Shown here in pieces: positions 53,930 through 62,633 of a stretch of 64,000 bases of DNA. The position numbers and the translations under genes are program-made. The notes beneath the pieces were generated by a model. It searched no databases. It saw only the letters and a list, made by a program, of their open reading frames with translations, and was not told the origin of the DNA. The stretch is taken from positions 1 through 64,000 of the forward strand of contig JBQCHY010000114.1 in assembly GCA_051954235.1 (NCBI GenBank), read 5' to 3'. Position 1 is the first letter of the stretch. Every line of letters begins with the position of its first letter. The DNA is from 62-47 sp051954235. GTDB lineage: Bacteria > Pseudomonadota > Alphaproteobacteria > Rhizobiales > Xanthobacteraceae.

Positions 53930-55810
53930 CTATGCGACCGAAATGACGTGAGCGGGCGGCGGCGATGCGTAGAGGCTTTCGATCCATGCCGCGCGATGCT
54001 CCAGCACCGCGCGCTGGTTGATCGAACCCTTGTCGGTGACCTCGCCACGATCGATCGACAGCGGCACGTCGACCAGCATCGCACGCGCGATGCGATTGGA
54101 CGAGCCGGTCGCAGCGGCCGCGAATGCCGTCAGCCGCTCGCGGAACGCCTGCCGCACTTTCGGATCGTTGGCAGCAGCGGCAAGATCGTCGGCCGGCAAG
54201 ACCGGATTGACAACGCGGCACCCGTCGAGATCGAGGATCACCAGCGCCGACAGTTCGTCGCGGTTGATGCCGGCGATCACCACGTCGCGCACCAGCGGCG
54301 CGCAGGCGGCGACAAAGCGCGCGCGCAGCGGACCGACGCTGACCCAGGTGCCGCTGCCGAGCTTGAAGTCTTCGGAGATGCGGCCGTCGAAATCGAATCC
54401 GGCATCGACATCGGCAGGATCGACGAAGCGGATCGCGTCACCCATGACATAGAAGCCTTCGTCGTCGAACGCCTTCGCCGTCAGCTCCGGCTGCCGCCAG
54501 TAGCCCGGCGTCACGTTCGGGCCCTTGGCGCGGACTTCGATCTTGCCGTTGTTGGGAATGAGCTTGGCGTCGTTGCCTAGCACCGGCAGGCCGATGTGGC
54601 CGGAGCGGCTGGTTTCCGGCGTCACCGACATGAAGAACGGCGCGGTCTCGGTGGCCCCTAACCCGGTCAACATCGGCACGCGCTTCCCGGTCACCTGCAC
54701 CGCAATCTCGTCGAGGCTGCCCCAGACGTAAGGCGACAGCGCCGCGCCCGAGAAGAACATCGCGTGCAGCCTGCCGAAGAATTTCTCGCGCAAGGTCGCG
54801 TCGTCGCGCAGATAAGGCAGCAGCGATTCATAGCCTTTCGGCACGTTGAAATAGACGGTCGGCGAAATCTCGCGCAGGTTACGCACCGTCTCGGCGATAC
54901 CGCCGGGCGTCGGCTTGCCCTCATCGAGATACATCGAGCCGCCGTTGAACAGCGTCAGCCCGATATTGTGATTGCCGCCGAAGGTGTGATTCCACGGCAA
55001 CCAGTCGACGATCACCGGCGGCTCGTCCTTGAGGAATGCCAGTGTCTCATTCAGCATCACCTGATTGGCGCAGATCATCCGCTGCGTGTTGATCACCGCT
55101 TTCGGGTTGCCGGTCGAGCCCGAGGTGAGCAGGAATTTCGCGATGGTATCGGGGCCGATCGCATGATGCACAGCGTCGAGTTGCGGATGCTCCGGCGTCG
55201 CCAGCAGTTCGGCAAGCCGCGTCACCGCACGGCCCGGCACCTCGCCACGCACCGCGACGATCTCGACATCCGCCGGCACGTTGGCGGCGAGCGCATCGCA
55301 AAACTGCGTGGCATCGGCGGCGAACACCAGCCCCGGCGTCAGCAATTTCATCACGAAGGACAATTTTCCGTAGTCCTTCGACACCAGCGAATAGGCCGGC
55401 GACACCGGGCAGAATGGAATGCCTGCGTAAAACGCGCCGAACGCCAGCAGCGCATGATCGATGGAATTGCCCGACAGGATCATCACCGGCCGCTCGGCCG
55501 ACAAGCCGCGCGCCAGCAAGGCCGACGCAACATGGCGGCTGGAATCTAGCAGTTGCGCATAGGTGATGGTGCGCCAGCCGCCGTCTGCGGCGCGCTCGGC
55601 CATGAAGACGCGGTTCGGTTCGCGCTCAACCCAATGATGCAGGCGATCGGTCAGGCGGCGCGGATAATCAACCAGCGCGGAGGTGGGGCGAACGTAGATG
55701 GCGCCGTCGGCGCGACGTTCCATCCGTACCGCGGGTCGACCGAACGAAATTGGCCGCATCGGCGCGCGCGCTGCGTCTGCTGTCGTGTTGGAAGCAGCCA
55801 TCCTCGACAT
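53930..55810 (-). CDS. couB: Feruloyl/p-coumaroyl-CoA synthetase (CouB-like)
   Basis: A 626-aa AMP-forming ligase of the feruloyl-CoA synthetase group. It attaches CoA to p-coumarate, ferulate or caffeate. The family start is FGRPAVRMERRADGAIYVRPTSALVDYPRRLTDRLHHW. The P-loop LLTSGSTGNPKAVI, TGLGATETAP, and a C-terminal segment with GSINQRAVLEHR, where the conserved Lys is in TDKGSINQR, are visible. The ATG at 55810 has GAGGAG upstream. It follows couA by 18 bases. Confidence 0.88.
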   Translation of the reverse strand: MSRMAASNTTADAARAPMRPISFGRPAVRMERRADGAIYVRPTSALVDYPRRLTDRLHHWVEREPNRVFMAERAADGGWRTITYAQLLDSSRHVASALLARGLSAERPVMILSGNSIDHALLAFGAFYAGIPFCPVSPAYSLVSKDYGKLSFVMKLLTPGLVFAADATQFCDALAANVPADVEIVAVRGEVPGRAVTRLAELLATPEHPQLDAVHHAIGPDTIAKFLLTSGSTGNPKAVINTQRMICANQVMLNETLAFLKDEPPVIVDWLPWNHTFGGNHNIGLTLFNGGSMYLDEGKPTPGGIAETVRNLREISPTVYFNVPKGYESLLPYLRDDATLREKFFGRLHAMFFSGAALSPYVWGSLDEIAVQVTGKRVPMLTGLGATETAPFFMSVTPETSRSGHIGLPVLGNDAKLIPNNGKIEVRAKGPNVTPGYWRQPELTAKAFDDEGFYVMGDAIRFVDPADVDAGFDFDGRISEDFKLGSGTWVSVGPLRARFVAACAPLVRDVVIAGINRDELSALVILDLDGCRVVNPVLPADDLAAAANDPKVRQAFRERLTAFAAAATGSSNRIARAMLVDVPLSIDRGEVTDKGSINQRAVLEHRAAWIESLYASPPPAHVISVA

Positions 55811-55828
55811 TCGGCGAAGCTCCTCTCG

Positions 55829-56626
55829 TCAGGCGGGCCGAACCTTCGCGGTCTTGCGATCGAGAAACGCGCGGATCCGCTTCTTGGCTTCCTGATCGCT
55901 CTGCGCCACCGTCGCCATCAGCGATTCCATCAGCAGACCGGTCTGCGGATTGGACTCGGCAATCATCGGCAGCGCCTGCAACACCGCGAAGTTGGTCAGC
56001 GGCGCATTTTCCGCAACGCGTTGCGCCAATTCCATCGCCTTGACGTAAGCACCGTCTGCGTCCGTAAGATATTGCGAGAACCCGCAGGCGACGCCTTCGC
56101 TGGCGGAATAAACCCGGCCCGTCAGCATCATGTCGGCCATCCGCGCCACACCGATCAGGCGCGGCAGCCGCACCGAACCGCCGCCGCCAACGAAGATGCC
56201 ACGGCTGCCTTCCGGCAGGGCATAGTAAGCGCTGGCATCGGCAACGCGGATATGCGCCGCGCAAGCCAGCTCCAGGCCGCCGCCGATCACCGCGCCACGC
56301 AGCGCCGCGATCACCGGCACGCGGCAATATTGAATCTTGTCGAACACCCGATGCCACATCTGGGAATGCACCAGCCCGCCGGTGGCATCACGCTCGGTCA
56401 GTTCGGAAAGGTCGAGGCCGGCGGAAAAATGCTCGCCGACACCATGCAGCACCACCGCGCCGATACCGTCCGGCAGATGCGAAAAACAGTGCTGGATCGC
56501 CTCCATGATGTCGTCGTTCAGCGCATTGCGCTTGGCCGGACGATTGAGCCCGACGCTGAAGACCGGACCGACAATCTCGGTGGTCAGCAACGTCGCGGGC
56601 GCGGCGGCGGCAGAGGCGTTTCCCAT
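55829..56626 (-). CDS. couA: Enoyl-CoA hydratase/crotonase, CouA-like
   Basis: A 265-aa crotonase, first in the cou catabolic operon. It acts on the aryl-CoA ester made by CouB. The oxyanion hole is in HFSAGLDL and GAVIGGGLELACAAH. Both hydratase glutamates are present: E119 in GGGLEL and E139 in LPEG. The feruloyl-CoA hydratase/lyase class (HCHL), as I recall it, lacks the first of these. The C-terminus (KKRIRAFLDRKTAKVRP) is the usual trimer helix. Confidence 0.86.
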   Translation of the reverse strand: MGNASAAAAPATLLTTEIVGPVFSVGLNRPAKRNALNDDIMEAIQHCFSHLPDGIGAVVLHGVGEHFSAGLDLSELTERDATGGLVHSQMWHRVFDKIQYCRVPVIAALRGAVIGGGLELACAAHIRVADASAYYALPEGSRGIFVGGGGSVRLPRLIGVARMADMMLTGRVYSASEGVACGFSQYLTDADGAYVKAMELAQRVAENAPLTNFAVLQALPMIAESNPQTGLLMESLMATVAQSDQEAKKRIRAFLDRKTAKVRPA

Positions 56627-56651
56627 GGGCTTATTATGTCCTTCGTAGAAT

Positions 56652-56668
56652 AGTTATGTTGTATAACA
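56652..56668. promoter_or_regulatory. Candidate CouR operator at couA promoter
   Basis: AGTTATG-TTG-TATAACA (56652-56668) is an imperfect inverted repeat with the same three-base spacing as the palindromes at 47917 and 60873, about 26 bases upstream of the couA ATG. The match is weaker than the other two. The stretch 56627-57119 has no ORF and otherwise holds only repeats. Confidence 0.45.
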
Positions 56669-56805
56669 AATTAAGCGAGAGTCAATGATGAGGGTGCGAC
56701 AAGGACCGGGGAGTTCGTGCACCGTCGGCTGAGGCGTGCTCGCTTCATTGAAAAGAGGCCGCTCCCCTCGTCGTCATATGTCACCACAGCATCCCAACGA
56801 CATTC

Positions 56806-57100
56806 TCGTCGTCCCTGCGCAGGCAGGGACCCATACACCGCAGCGACCGTGATGAATGGAAGCGCAGATTGCCCTGGCCTTGCACGCCCGCCATCCCAAC
56901 AATGCAAGGGGTTATAGGTCCCCGCCTTCGCGGGGACGACACCGTGCATGGCGGTGCGCGAGCCCCTCGCCGTCATGGCCGGATTTATTCCGGCCATCCA
57001 CGTCTTCGCCTTTTGCGGAATACGCAAGACGTGGATGCCCGGGCCTTCGCCGCACCGAAGCGGCTTCGGCCGCCCAGGCGGGACAAGCCCGGGCATGACG
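56806..57100. repeat. Compound type B repeat array
   Basis: Two units. The first (56806-56945) starts CGTCGTCCCTGCGCAGGCAGGGAC and ends GGTCCCCGCCTTCGCGGGGACGAC. The second (56971-57100) is a full type B unit with CGTCATGGCCGG and GGGCATGACG ends and an extra GCCGCACCGAAGCGGCTTCGG hairpin. It fills most of the 493-bp gap between couA and the DUF3237 gene. Confidence 0.8.
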
Positions 57101-57119
57101 AACTGCCATTCGTGAGACG

Positions 57120-57581
57120 CTACAGCACCTGATGCACGTCGATGACGACGTGGTCGGCGTGGCGCGCGGCGGAGCCGACAAAGATGTGCTGCATCAGCCA
57201 GCGATATTTTTCGCTGCCGGTTTCGAATTTCGGCGTGGTGCGGAAATAGATCAGTTTGGGATCGACCGGCTCGTTGCGCTTGAGCTTTTCGAGCAAGTCT
57301 TTCGGCCCGAAGCGCATACCGGTGTTGACGACATAGATCACCGCGCCGTCGTCGGTCTCGAACGCATACTTGGCCTCAAGATCGATCAACTCGTCGGGTC
57401 GCACGATCTGGAAATCGGCGCCGAACGGCAACACCTTGCCGTTGATGCCTTCGCCATGCACCTCACCGCCGGTGATCGGAATGATGCGCCGGGTGCCGTA
57501 ACCGAGATCGCCGGCCGAAGTGACGGCGGCGATCTGTGCGGTGATGGTGAAGACGTATTTGGTTTCGAGAACGGGGGTCAT
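57120..57581 (-). CDS. DUF3237 family protein
   Basis: A 153-aa protein with the DUF3237 beta-barrel signature: FTITAQIAAVTSAGDLGYGTRRIIPITGGEVHGEGINGKVLPFGADFQIVRPD near the N-terminus, then YAFETDDGAVIYVVNTGMR. Family function is not known; members are small and cytoplasmic and often lie beside aromatic or fatty-acid catabolic genes. It lies five bases from the TRAP permease stop, so it is the last gene of that operon. Confidence 0.85.
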   Translation of the reverse strand: MTPVLETKYVFTITAQIAAVTSAGDLGYGTRRIIPITGGEVHGEGINGKVLPFGADFQIVRPDELIDLEAKYAFETDDGAVIYVVNTGMRFGPKDLLEKLKRNEPVDPKLIYFRTTPKFETGSEKYRWLMQHIFVGSAARHADHVVIDVHQVL

Positions 57582-57585
57582 CGCG

Positions 57586-58896
57586 CTATCCCATCATATG
57601 CATCGGCAGCCAGGTGGCGAGCACCGGAAACGCGATCAGCAACACCAGTCGGACCAGGTCGGTCGCCACGAACGGCAGCACGCCGGCGAAGATCGTCGAC
57701 ATACTGACGTCCTTGATCACGCTCTTGATGACGAACACGTTCATGCCGACCGGCGGATGGATCAGTCCGAGTTCGACCGTCATCACGATGATGATGCCGA
57801 ACCAGATCGCATCGAAGCCGAGCGCCGTGACCACCGGAAACACGATCGGCACCGTGAGGATGATCATCGCCATCGCGTCCATCAGGCAGCCGAGCACCAG
57901 ATACATCAAGAGGATCAGTGCGAGCACGCCGTAGCGGCCGATGCCGAGGCCGGTCAGAAACTCGGTGACGTGCTGCGGCGTCTGGGTGATGGTCAGGAAG
58001 TAACCGAAGCACAGCGCGCCGATCAGCACCGTGAAGACGGCGGCGGTGGTGCGCGTCGCCTGCAACAGCGCTTCGAGAATGCCGTCGCGCGACAGCTTGC
58101 GGCGCATGATGCCGATGATGAAGGCGCCAACGGCGCCGACCGCGCCGGCCTCGGTCGGAATGAAGAAGCCGCCATAGAGCCCGCCGATCACGAAGAAGAA
58201 CAGCGCCAGCGGCGACCACACGTCGCGCAGCGCCAGCACGCGATCATTCCAACTGCTGCGCGGGCCGGCAGGCAGAAAGCCCGGCCGCACAGCGCCGATG
58301 ATGGCGATGGTGATCATATGCATGGTAATCGCCAGCAATCCCGGCACCACACCCGCGATGAACAGCTTGCCGATGTCCTGCTGGGTGATGATGCCGTAGA
58401 CCACCAGCACGGTGGACGGCGGCAGCATCGCGCCGAGCGTGCCGCCGACCGCGATGACGCCGGTAGAGAACGACTGCGGATAGCCGAAGCGGCGCATTTC
58501 CGGATAGGCCACCGCCGAGAACGTCGCGGCGGTCGCCACCGACGATCCCGAGATCGCCGCGAAGCCGCCGCAGGCGCCGATGGTGGCGATGCCGAGACCG
58601 CCCTTCCAGTGCCCGACGAAGGTATTGGCAGCGCGGAACAGTTCGCGGCTGATGCCGGACACCGAAACGAACGCGCCCATCAGCAGAAACATCGGGATCA
58701 CGCCGAACGAATAATCGGTGACGGTGCGCATCACGGTCTGCGCCACCAGTTTCAGCGCGGGCTCCATGCCGGTGAGATAACCGAAGCCGGTGACGCCGAC
58801 GAGGCCCATGGCCATGCCGACCGGCACCCGCAACAGCATCATCACGAACAGACTGACGAAGCCGATCACGGCAACTGCTTCGTTGCTCAATTCCAT
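57586..58896 (-). CDS. tarM: TRAP transporter large permease, TarM-like
   Basis: A 436-aa DctM-type subunit with about 12 membrane helices, which forms the transport core of the TRAP system. GMEPALKLVAQTVMRTVTDYSFGVIPMFLLMGAFVSVSGI and ISGSSVATAATFSAVAYPEMRRFGYPQSFSTGVIAVGGTLGAMLPPS are the two repeat signatures. It uses an ion gradient rather than ATP. The order (minus strand) TarP, TarQ, TarM matches tarPQM of R. palustris, where TarP binds p-coumarate. Confidence 0.9.
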   Translation of the reverse strand: MELSNEAVAVIGFVSLFVMMLLRVPVGMAMGLVGVTGFGYLTGMEPALKLVAQTVMRTVTDYSFGVIPMFLLMGAFVSVSGISRELFRAANTFVGHWKGGLGIATIGACGGFAAISGSSVATAATFSAVAYPEMRRFGYPQSFSTGVIAVGGTLGAMLPPSTVLVVYGIITQQDIGKLFIAGVVPGLLAITMHMITIAIIGAVRPGFLPAGPRSSWNDRVLALRDVWSPLALFFFVIGGLYGGFFIPTEAGAVGAVGAFIIGIMRRKLSRDGILEALLQATRTTAAVFTVLIGALCFGYFLTITQTPQHVTEFLTGLGIGRYGVLALILLMYLVLGCLMDAMAMIILTVPIVFPVVTALGFDAIWFGIIIVMTVELGLIHPPVGMNVFVIKSVIKDVSMSTIFAGVLPFVATDLVRLVLLIAFPVLATWLPMHMMG

Positions 58897-58902
58897 GATC
58901 GC

Positions 58903-59472
58903 TTACTCCGCCGTCTTGATTTTCGGTTCGTGCAACTGGTCCGGATGGAAAATCAAGCGCCAGGTGCGGATCGCGATCAGCAGCACGGCGGAGACGTCGC
59001 CGACCCACGCCACCGCATAGAACGGCCAGATCGGCAGTTGCAGATCCATCGTCAGCACGTGGTCTTCGCGGGTGGTGATGACCTTGTCGAGCAGCGTGTA
59101 GGTCTGCACCGTCACCACGAACAGCAGCACCAAGGTCGCGAACACGTCGATCCAGCGCTGATATTTCGGCGAAGCATTGGCCCACACCAGATCGACGGTG
59201 ATGTGCGTACCGCGATAGCTGGTGGCGGCGATGCCCCAGAAGATCAGGATGCCGAGCAGGAACTGGCCGATGTTGTAGTAGTCCGGGATCGTCACCGAGA
59301 AGAATTTCCGCATGAACACCGCAATGAACGTGTTCAGCGCGACGACGCCGACGAAGAAGGCCGCGACCCATTCGATCGAGTCGATGAACTTGTCCATGTA
59401 GTTCTTGGACGCAGGCTCAGGCGGACCGGTGAGAACGCCGTCGCTGGAAACTTCGGGCTGGCTGGTGGTCAT
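58903..59472 (-). CDS. tarQ: TRAP transporter small permease, TarQ-like
   Basis: A 189-aa DctQ-type subunit with four membrane helices. SIEWVAAFFVGVVALNTFIAVFMRKFF and FLLGILIFWGIAATSYRGTHITVDLVW match the family. It probably stabilises TarM and contacts the binding protein. It begins at the ATG at 59472 and is six bases from the TarM start. Confidence 0.88.
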   Translation of the reverse strand: MTTSQPEVSSDGVLTGPPEPASKNYMDKFIDSIEWVAAFFVGVVALNTFIAVFMRKFFSVTIPDYYNIGQFLLGILIFWGIAATSYRGTHITVDLVWANASPKYQRWIDVFATLVLLFVVTVQTYTLLDKVITTREDHVLTMDLQLPIWPFYAVAWVGDVSAVLLIAIRTWRLIFHPDQLHEPKIKTAE

Positions 59473-59496
59473 GGGAATTTCGCGCCGCTACGTTGC

Positions 59497-59627
59497 CGTC
59501 ATGGCCGGGCTTGTCCCGGCCATCCACGTCCTGCTTTCTGCGCCTGTTGAAGAAGACGTGGATGCCGGGGCCTTCGCCGCGCCGAAGCGGCTTCGGCCGC
59601 GCAGGCGGGACAAGCCCGGGCATGACG
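59497..59627. repeat. Type B intergenic palindromic repeat
   Basis: CGTCATGGCCGGGCTTGTCCC and GGGACAAGCCCGGGCATGACG arms with an internal GCCGAAGCGGCTTCGGC hairpin. It lies between the TarQ and TarP genes, within the operon. Confidence 0.8.
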
Positions 59628-59651
59628 TTTCCGTTGGGGAGACGCAAATGA

Positions 59652-60674
59652 CTACAGCCCCGCGCCGAACTTCTTGATTGCGGCTTGAAGGTCGGCCTCG
59701 ATCGCAACTGGATCGCCGCCGGCTTTCTTGACGTCGGCGGCCCAGCTCTCCTGCAGAGGTTTCGCGGCGGCCTTCCACTGCGCAAGCTGCTCGGGGGTCA
59801 GCGTGTAGACTTCGTGATCGGCCAGAGCCTTCATCTTGGCGCGGCCGTTGAACTCGAACTCGCTCCACGGATCGGTCACCTTGGAAGCCCACTCCGGCGT
59901 GCAGTGATCGTCGATCACCTTCTTCTGCGCCGGCGACATCGCGTTGTAGCTCTTGAGATTCATGTTGTAGGTGAACACGGTGGTGTAAAGCGGCGCGTCC
60001 ATCGCGTACTTGATGGCTTTCTCGATGCCGAACAGGAACATCGAGCCCCACGGGAAGGTGATCTCATCGGCAACGCCGCGCTCGATGGCGTCACGCGCTT
60101 CGGGGGCGGAGGCCTGCACGTTGGTGCCGCCGAACATCTTGACCAATTCGCCGATGGTCGATTGCGCTGGACGCACCTTCAGGCCCTTGAGGTCTTCAGG
60201 CACCAGCACCTTCTTCTTGCCGAACAAGGCGCCGGGATCGTGAATGAACGCGAAGCACAGCTTGGTGTCCTTCATCTCGGTCGGTGCGTACTTGTGGTAC
60301 CACTCGTTGAGCGCCAGCGTGCCCTTCTTGCCGTCGCTGAACACGAACGGAAGCTGCCCCGCCGCCGCGATCGGGAAGCGGCCCGGCTGATATCCCGGAT
60401 TGACGTAAGTGATGTCGGCGATGCCGTCGCGCGCCATGTCGTAGTGGTCGAACGCCTTGCCGAGCTGCTGCGACGGGAACACCGTCAGCTTGATGGTGCC
60501 GCCCGACTCCTTTTCAATGTCCTTCGCCCAGGCAATGGTCGCCGGCACCAGCGGGTGAGCGGGAGGCACCCAGAGCGAGACTTTCAGATTGACGGTCTTG
60601 TCCTGCGCGGTCGCGGGCGTCATCGCAAGCCCCGCGCAACCGGCCATCAGCAGCGCCAGAAGTGCTTTCCTCAT
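59652..60674 (-). CDS. tarP: TRAP transporter binding protein, TarP-like
   Basis: A 340-aa DctP-type periplasmic protein. The signal peptide ends ...TPATAQ|DKTVNL. The conserved Arg that binds the ligand carboxylate is in GLKVRPAQSTIG, and DITYVNPGYQPGRF and NEWYHKYAPTEMK are further family blocks. In R. palustris TarP binds p-coumarate tightly (recalled). The ATG at 60674 starts the signal peptide, so the upstream in-frame stretch is rejected. Its upstream region holds AT-rich palindromes. Confidence 0.87.
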   Translation of the reverse strand: MRKALLALLMAGCAGLAMTPATAQDKTVNLKVSLWVPPAHPLVPATIAWAKDIEKESGGTIKLTVFPSQQLGKAFDHYDMARDGIADITYVNPGYQPGRFPIAAAGQLPFVFSDGKKGTLALNEWYHKYAPTEMKDTKLCFAFIHDPGALFGKKKVLVPEDLKGLKVRPAQSTIGELVKMFGGTNVQASAPEARDAIERGVADEITFPWGSMFLFGIEKAIKYAMDAPLYTTVFTYNMNLKSYNAMSPAQKKVIDDHCTPEWASKVTDPWSEFEFNGRAKMKALADHEVYTLTPEQLAQWKAAAKPLQESWAADVKKAGGDPVAIEADLQAAIKKFGAGL

Positions 60675-60720
60675 CGTCGTCTCTCCCTCTTTTGGAGGGC
60701 CGGTTCTCCGGCCACCCGCT

Positions 60721-60740
60721 TTATTTAACATGTTATTTAA
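60721..60740. promoter_or_regulatory. AT-rich direct/inverted repeat at tarP promoter
   Basis: TTATTTAA occurs at 60721-60728 and again at 60733-60740. The centre TAACATGTTA (60726-60735) is a perfect inverted repeat. It lies about 50 bases upstream of the tarP ATG, in the likely promoter, and could be an operator or part of the -10 region. Confidence 0.4.
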
Positions 60741-60872
60741 TTCAGCCTGCAATGCAAGCATGGTGTGCATTCTCCACGCCTGCACGGCAAAGGCCATTGC
60801 AAGATTCCCGGCGAAGATGGACTTTTCCGACACGGATGCGCATTCGGCGCCCGCCCCAATCGCCCTGACAAT

Positions 60873-60891
60873 TGATTATATGCTATAATCA
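60873..60891. promoter_or_regulatory. Perfect palindrome, candidate CouR operator
   Basis: TGATTATA-TGC-TATAATCA is an 8-bp perfect inverted repeat with a three-base spacer, in the divergent region between tarP and the thioesterase gene. It resembles the palindrome upstream of couR (GATTATA-TTC-GATAATC). Confidence 0.6.
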
Positions 60892-60995
60892 TCTGCCGTA
60901 AACGACTTTGCCGACGGGACGCGGGAAAATCCCCGCTATGATAGGCGTGACATCCGTTTAACGATCCGCTCGCCACAAACCGCCGGAGCACCTGA

Positions 60996-61427
60996 TTGAA
61001 CCTCCCTGCCATTCCGCCCGGATTCACACGAAATCCCCGCAAAAGCCCGCTGACCGACCCCTGGGAGCCGATCTATTGGAAACAGACCGAGGAGGCGATC
61101 GTCATCGGGCTGCGGCTCGACACGCCGCACACCAACGCGCGCGGACTGATCCATGGCGGACTGATCGCAGCATTGGCCGACAAGGCGATGGGCCATAGCT
61201 GCGGCTACAAACTCGGGCCGGCGTTCTCGCTGGTCACCGTCAACCTCTCGGTGGATTACATCGGCAGCGCCAAGATCGGGCAGTGGCTCGCGGTGGAGAG
61301 CGAGGTGCTCAAGAGCGGCCGCACCATCTGCTTCGTGCAAAGCATCGTCACCGCCGACGACGAACCGATCGCGCGCGCCAACGCCACCTTCCGCGTGGTG
61401 CCGCGATCGCAGCACACACCGGCTTAG
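60996..61427 (+). CDS. Hotdog-fold thioesterase, PaaI family
   Basis: A 143-aa single-domain thioesterase. The family signature is ARGLIHGGLIAALADKAMGHSCGY near residues 48-71, where the His-Gly-Gly and Asp form the active site. It probably releases CoA from aryl-CoA or acyl-CoA and may stop CoA being trapped during phenylpropenoid breakdown. It starts with TTG at 60996, GGAG about eight bases upstream. It is divergent from tarP, with a candidate CouR operator between them. Confidence 0.85.
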   Translation: MNLPAIPPGFTRNPRKSPLTDPWEPIYWKQTEEAIVIGLRLDTPHTNARGLIHGGLIAALADKAMGHSCGYKLGPAFSLVTVNLSVDYIGSAKIGQWLAVESEVLKSGRTICFVQSIVTADDEPIARANATFRVVPRSQHTPA

Positions 61428-61462
61428 CTCTCCCCCTTTGATGGGAGCGCAACAACGAAGCT

Positions 61463-61580
61463 CGGCGAGCACCCTCTCCCGTGGGGAGAGGGTGGGGGTG
61501 AGGGGCCGCCGCCTCAATTATGCCTGCTCCCCCTCACCCGGAGCCTTCGGCTCCGACCTCTCCCCAATGGGGAGAGGTGA
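61463..61580. repeat. Type C intergenic palindromic repeat
   Basis: CACCCTCTCCCGTGGGGAGAGGGTG then CCCCTCACCCGGAGC and CTCCGACCTCTCCCCAATGGGGAGAGG. It lies between the convergent thioesterase and LysR genes. Confidence 0.8.
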
Positions 61581-61619
61581 GATGACGTCTGACGCACGCC
61601 CACTAAGAACTGAAAGATA

Positions 61620-62519
61620 CTAGCGCGTCGCGAAATGCCAGTCGCAGTCGTGCAGCACCAGATCGACGAAGGCGCGGACCTTCGCTGACAATAGCCGCGA
61701 CGTCGGATAGACCAGATGGATCGGCAGCGGCGCGATCTCGTAATCGGTCAGCACCGCCTTCAGACGGTCGCCGGCAAGCCCTTCCGCCGCCTGATAGGCC
61801 AGCACGCGCGTCAAGCCACCGCCCTGCTCGGCATGAAAAATCGCGGCGTCGGCACTGTTGGTGGTGAAGCGCGGCGCGCAGGCGACGCGAACCTCGCGGC
61901 CGTCCTCGACAAAACGCCAGTCCGGCGCGGCGCTGAGCGCGCCGAAATGCACGGTGCGATGCGCCGCGATCTCGGAAGGATGACGCGGTTCGCCATGCGC
62001 CGCCAGATAATCCGGCGACGCCACCACCATCCGCCGCATATCGCCGACCGCGCGCGCGACGAGACTCGAATCCGGCAGATGACCGATGCGCACCGCGATA
62101 TCGACGCCTTCCTCCACCAGATTGACCATGCGATCCGACAAGCGAAGGTCGCCGGCGACGTCGGGATAACGTTTCAGGTAAGTCGACATCAGCGGCGTGA
62201 CATGACGGCGGCCGAAGCCGAGCGGCGCCGACACCACGAGGCGGCCGGTCGGCTGCGTCCGCTCCGCCCGCACAGCCCCCTCCGCTTCCTCGACATCGGC
62301 GAGGATGCGCCGGGCGCGCTCGAGAAACCGTTCGCCGGCATCGGTCAGCATCACCGAACGGGTGGTCCGTTGCAGCAGCCGCGCGCCGACCCGCTCCTCC
62401 AGCGCGGCGACCATGCGGGTCACGGCCGACGCTGACAATCCCAGCTTGCGCGCTGCCGGAGCGAACCCTTTATGGTCGGCCACGGTGACGAAAGCCTGCA
62501 TGGTCTCGATGCGGTCCAT
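61620..62519 (-). CDS. LysR-family transcriptional regulator
   Basis: A 299-aa regulator. The N-terminal winged helix reads MDRIETMQAFVTVADHKGFAPAARKLGLSASAVTRMVAALEERVGARLLQRTTR, and the C-terminal effector domain has VSAPLGFGRRHVTPLMSTYLKRYPDV. The start ATG at 62519 is preferred over the in-frame upstream start. It is divergent from the pyridoxamine-phosphate-oxidase-like gene at 62634, the usual LysR/target arrangement. Confidence 0.9.
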   Translation of the reverse strand: MDRIETMQAFVTVADHKGFAPAARKLGLSASAVTRMVAALEERVGARLLQRTTRSVMLTDAGERFLERARRILADVEEAEGAVRAERTQPTGRLVVSAPLGFGRRHVTPLMSTYLKRYPDVAGDLRLSDRMVNLVEEGVDIAVRIGHLPDSSLVARAVGDMRRMVVASPDYLAAHGEPRHPSEIAAHRTVHFGALSAAPDWRFVEDGREVRVACAPRFTTNSADAAIFHAEQGGGLTRVLAYQAAEGLAGDRLKAVLTDYEIAPLPIHLVYPTSRLLSAKVRAFVDLVLHDCDWHFATR

Positions 62520-62633
62520 GGCATTATTTCTGATATTGCAACAATGTCGTGTCAACGACGCGAATTGCTTAAGGCCGGGCCGCGAACCACATTCGCAACA
62601 TCAGATACGCCGGACGCTTACCCGGAGACGACG

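Noticed and set aside
57520..59550. A 676-codon plus-strand frame opposite the TRAP permease genes
   Set aside because: It is a His/Asp/Arg/Gln-rich shadow of the DctM and DctQ genes without a ribosome-binding site or motif.
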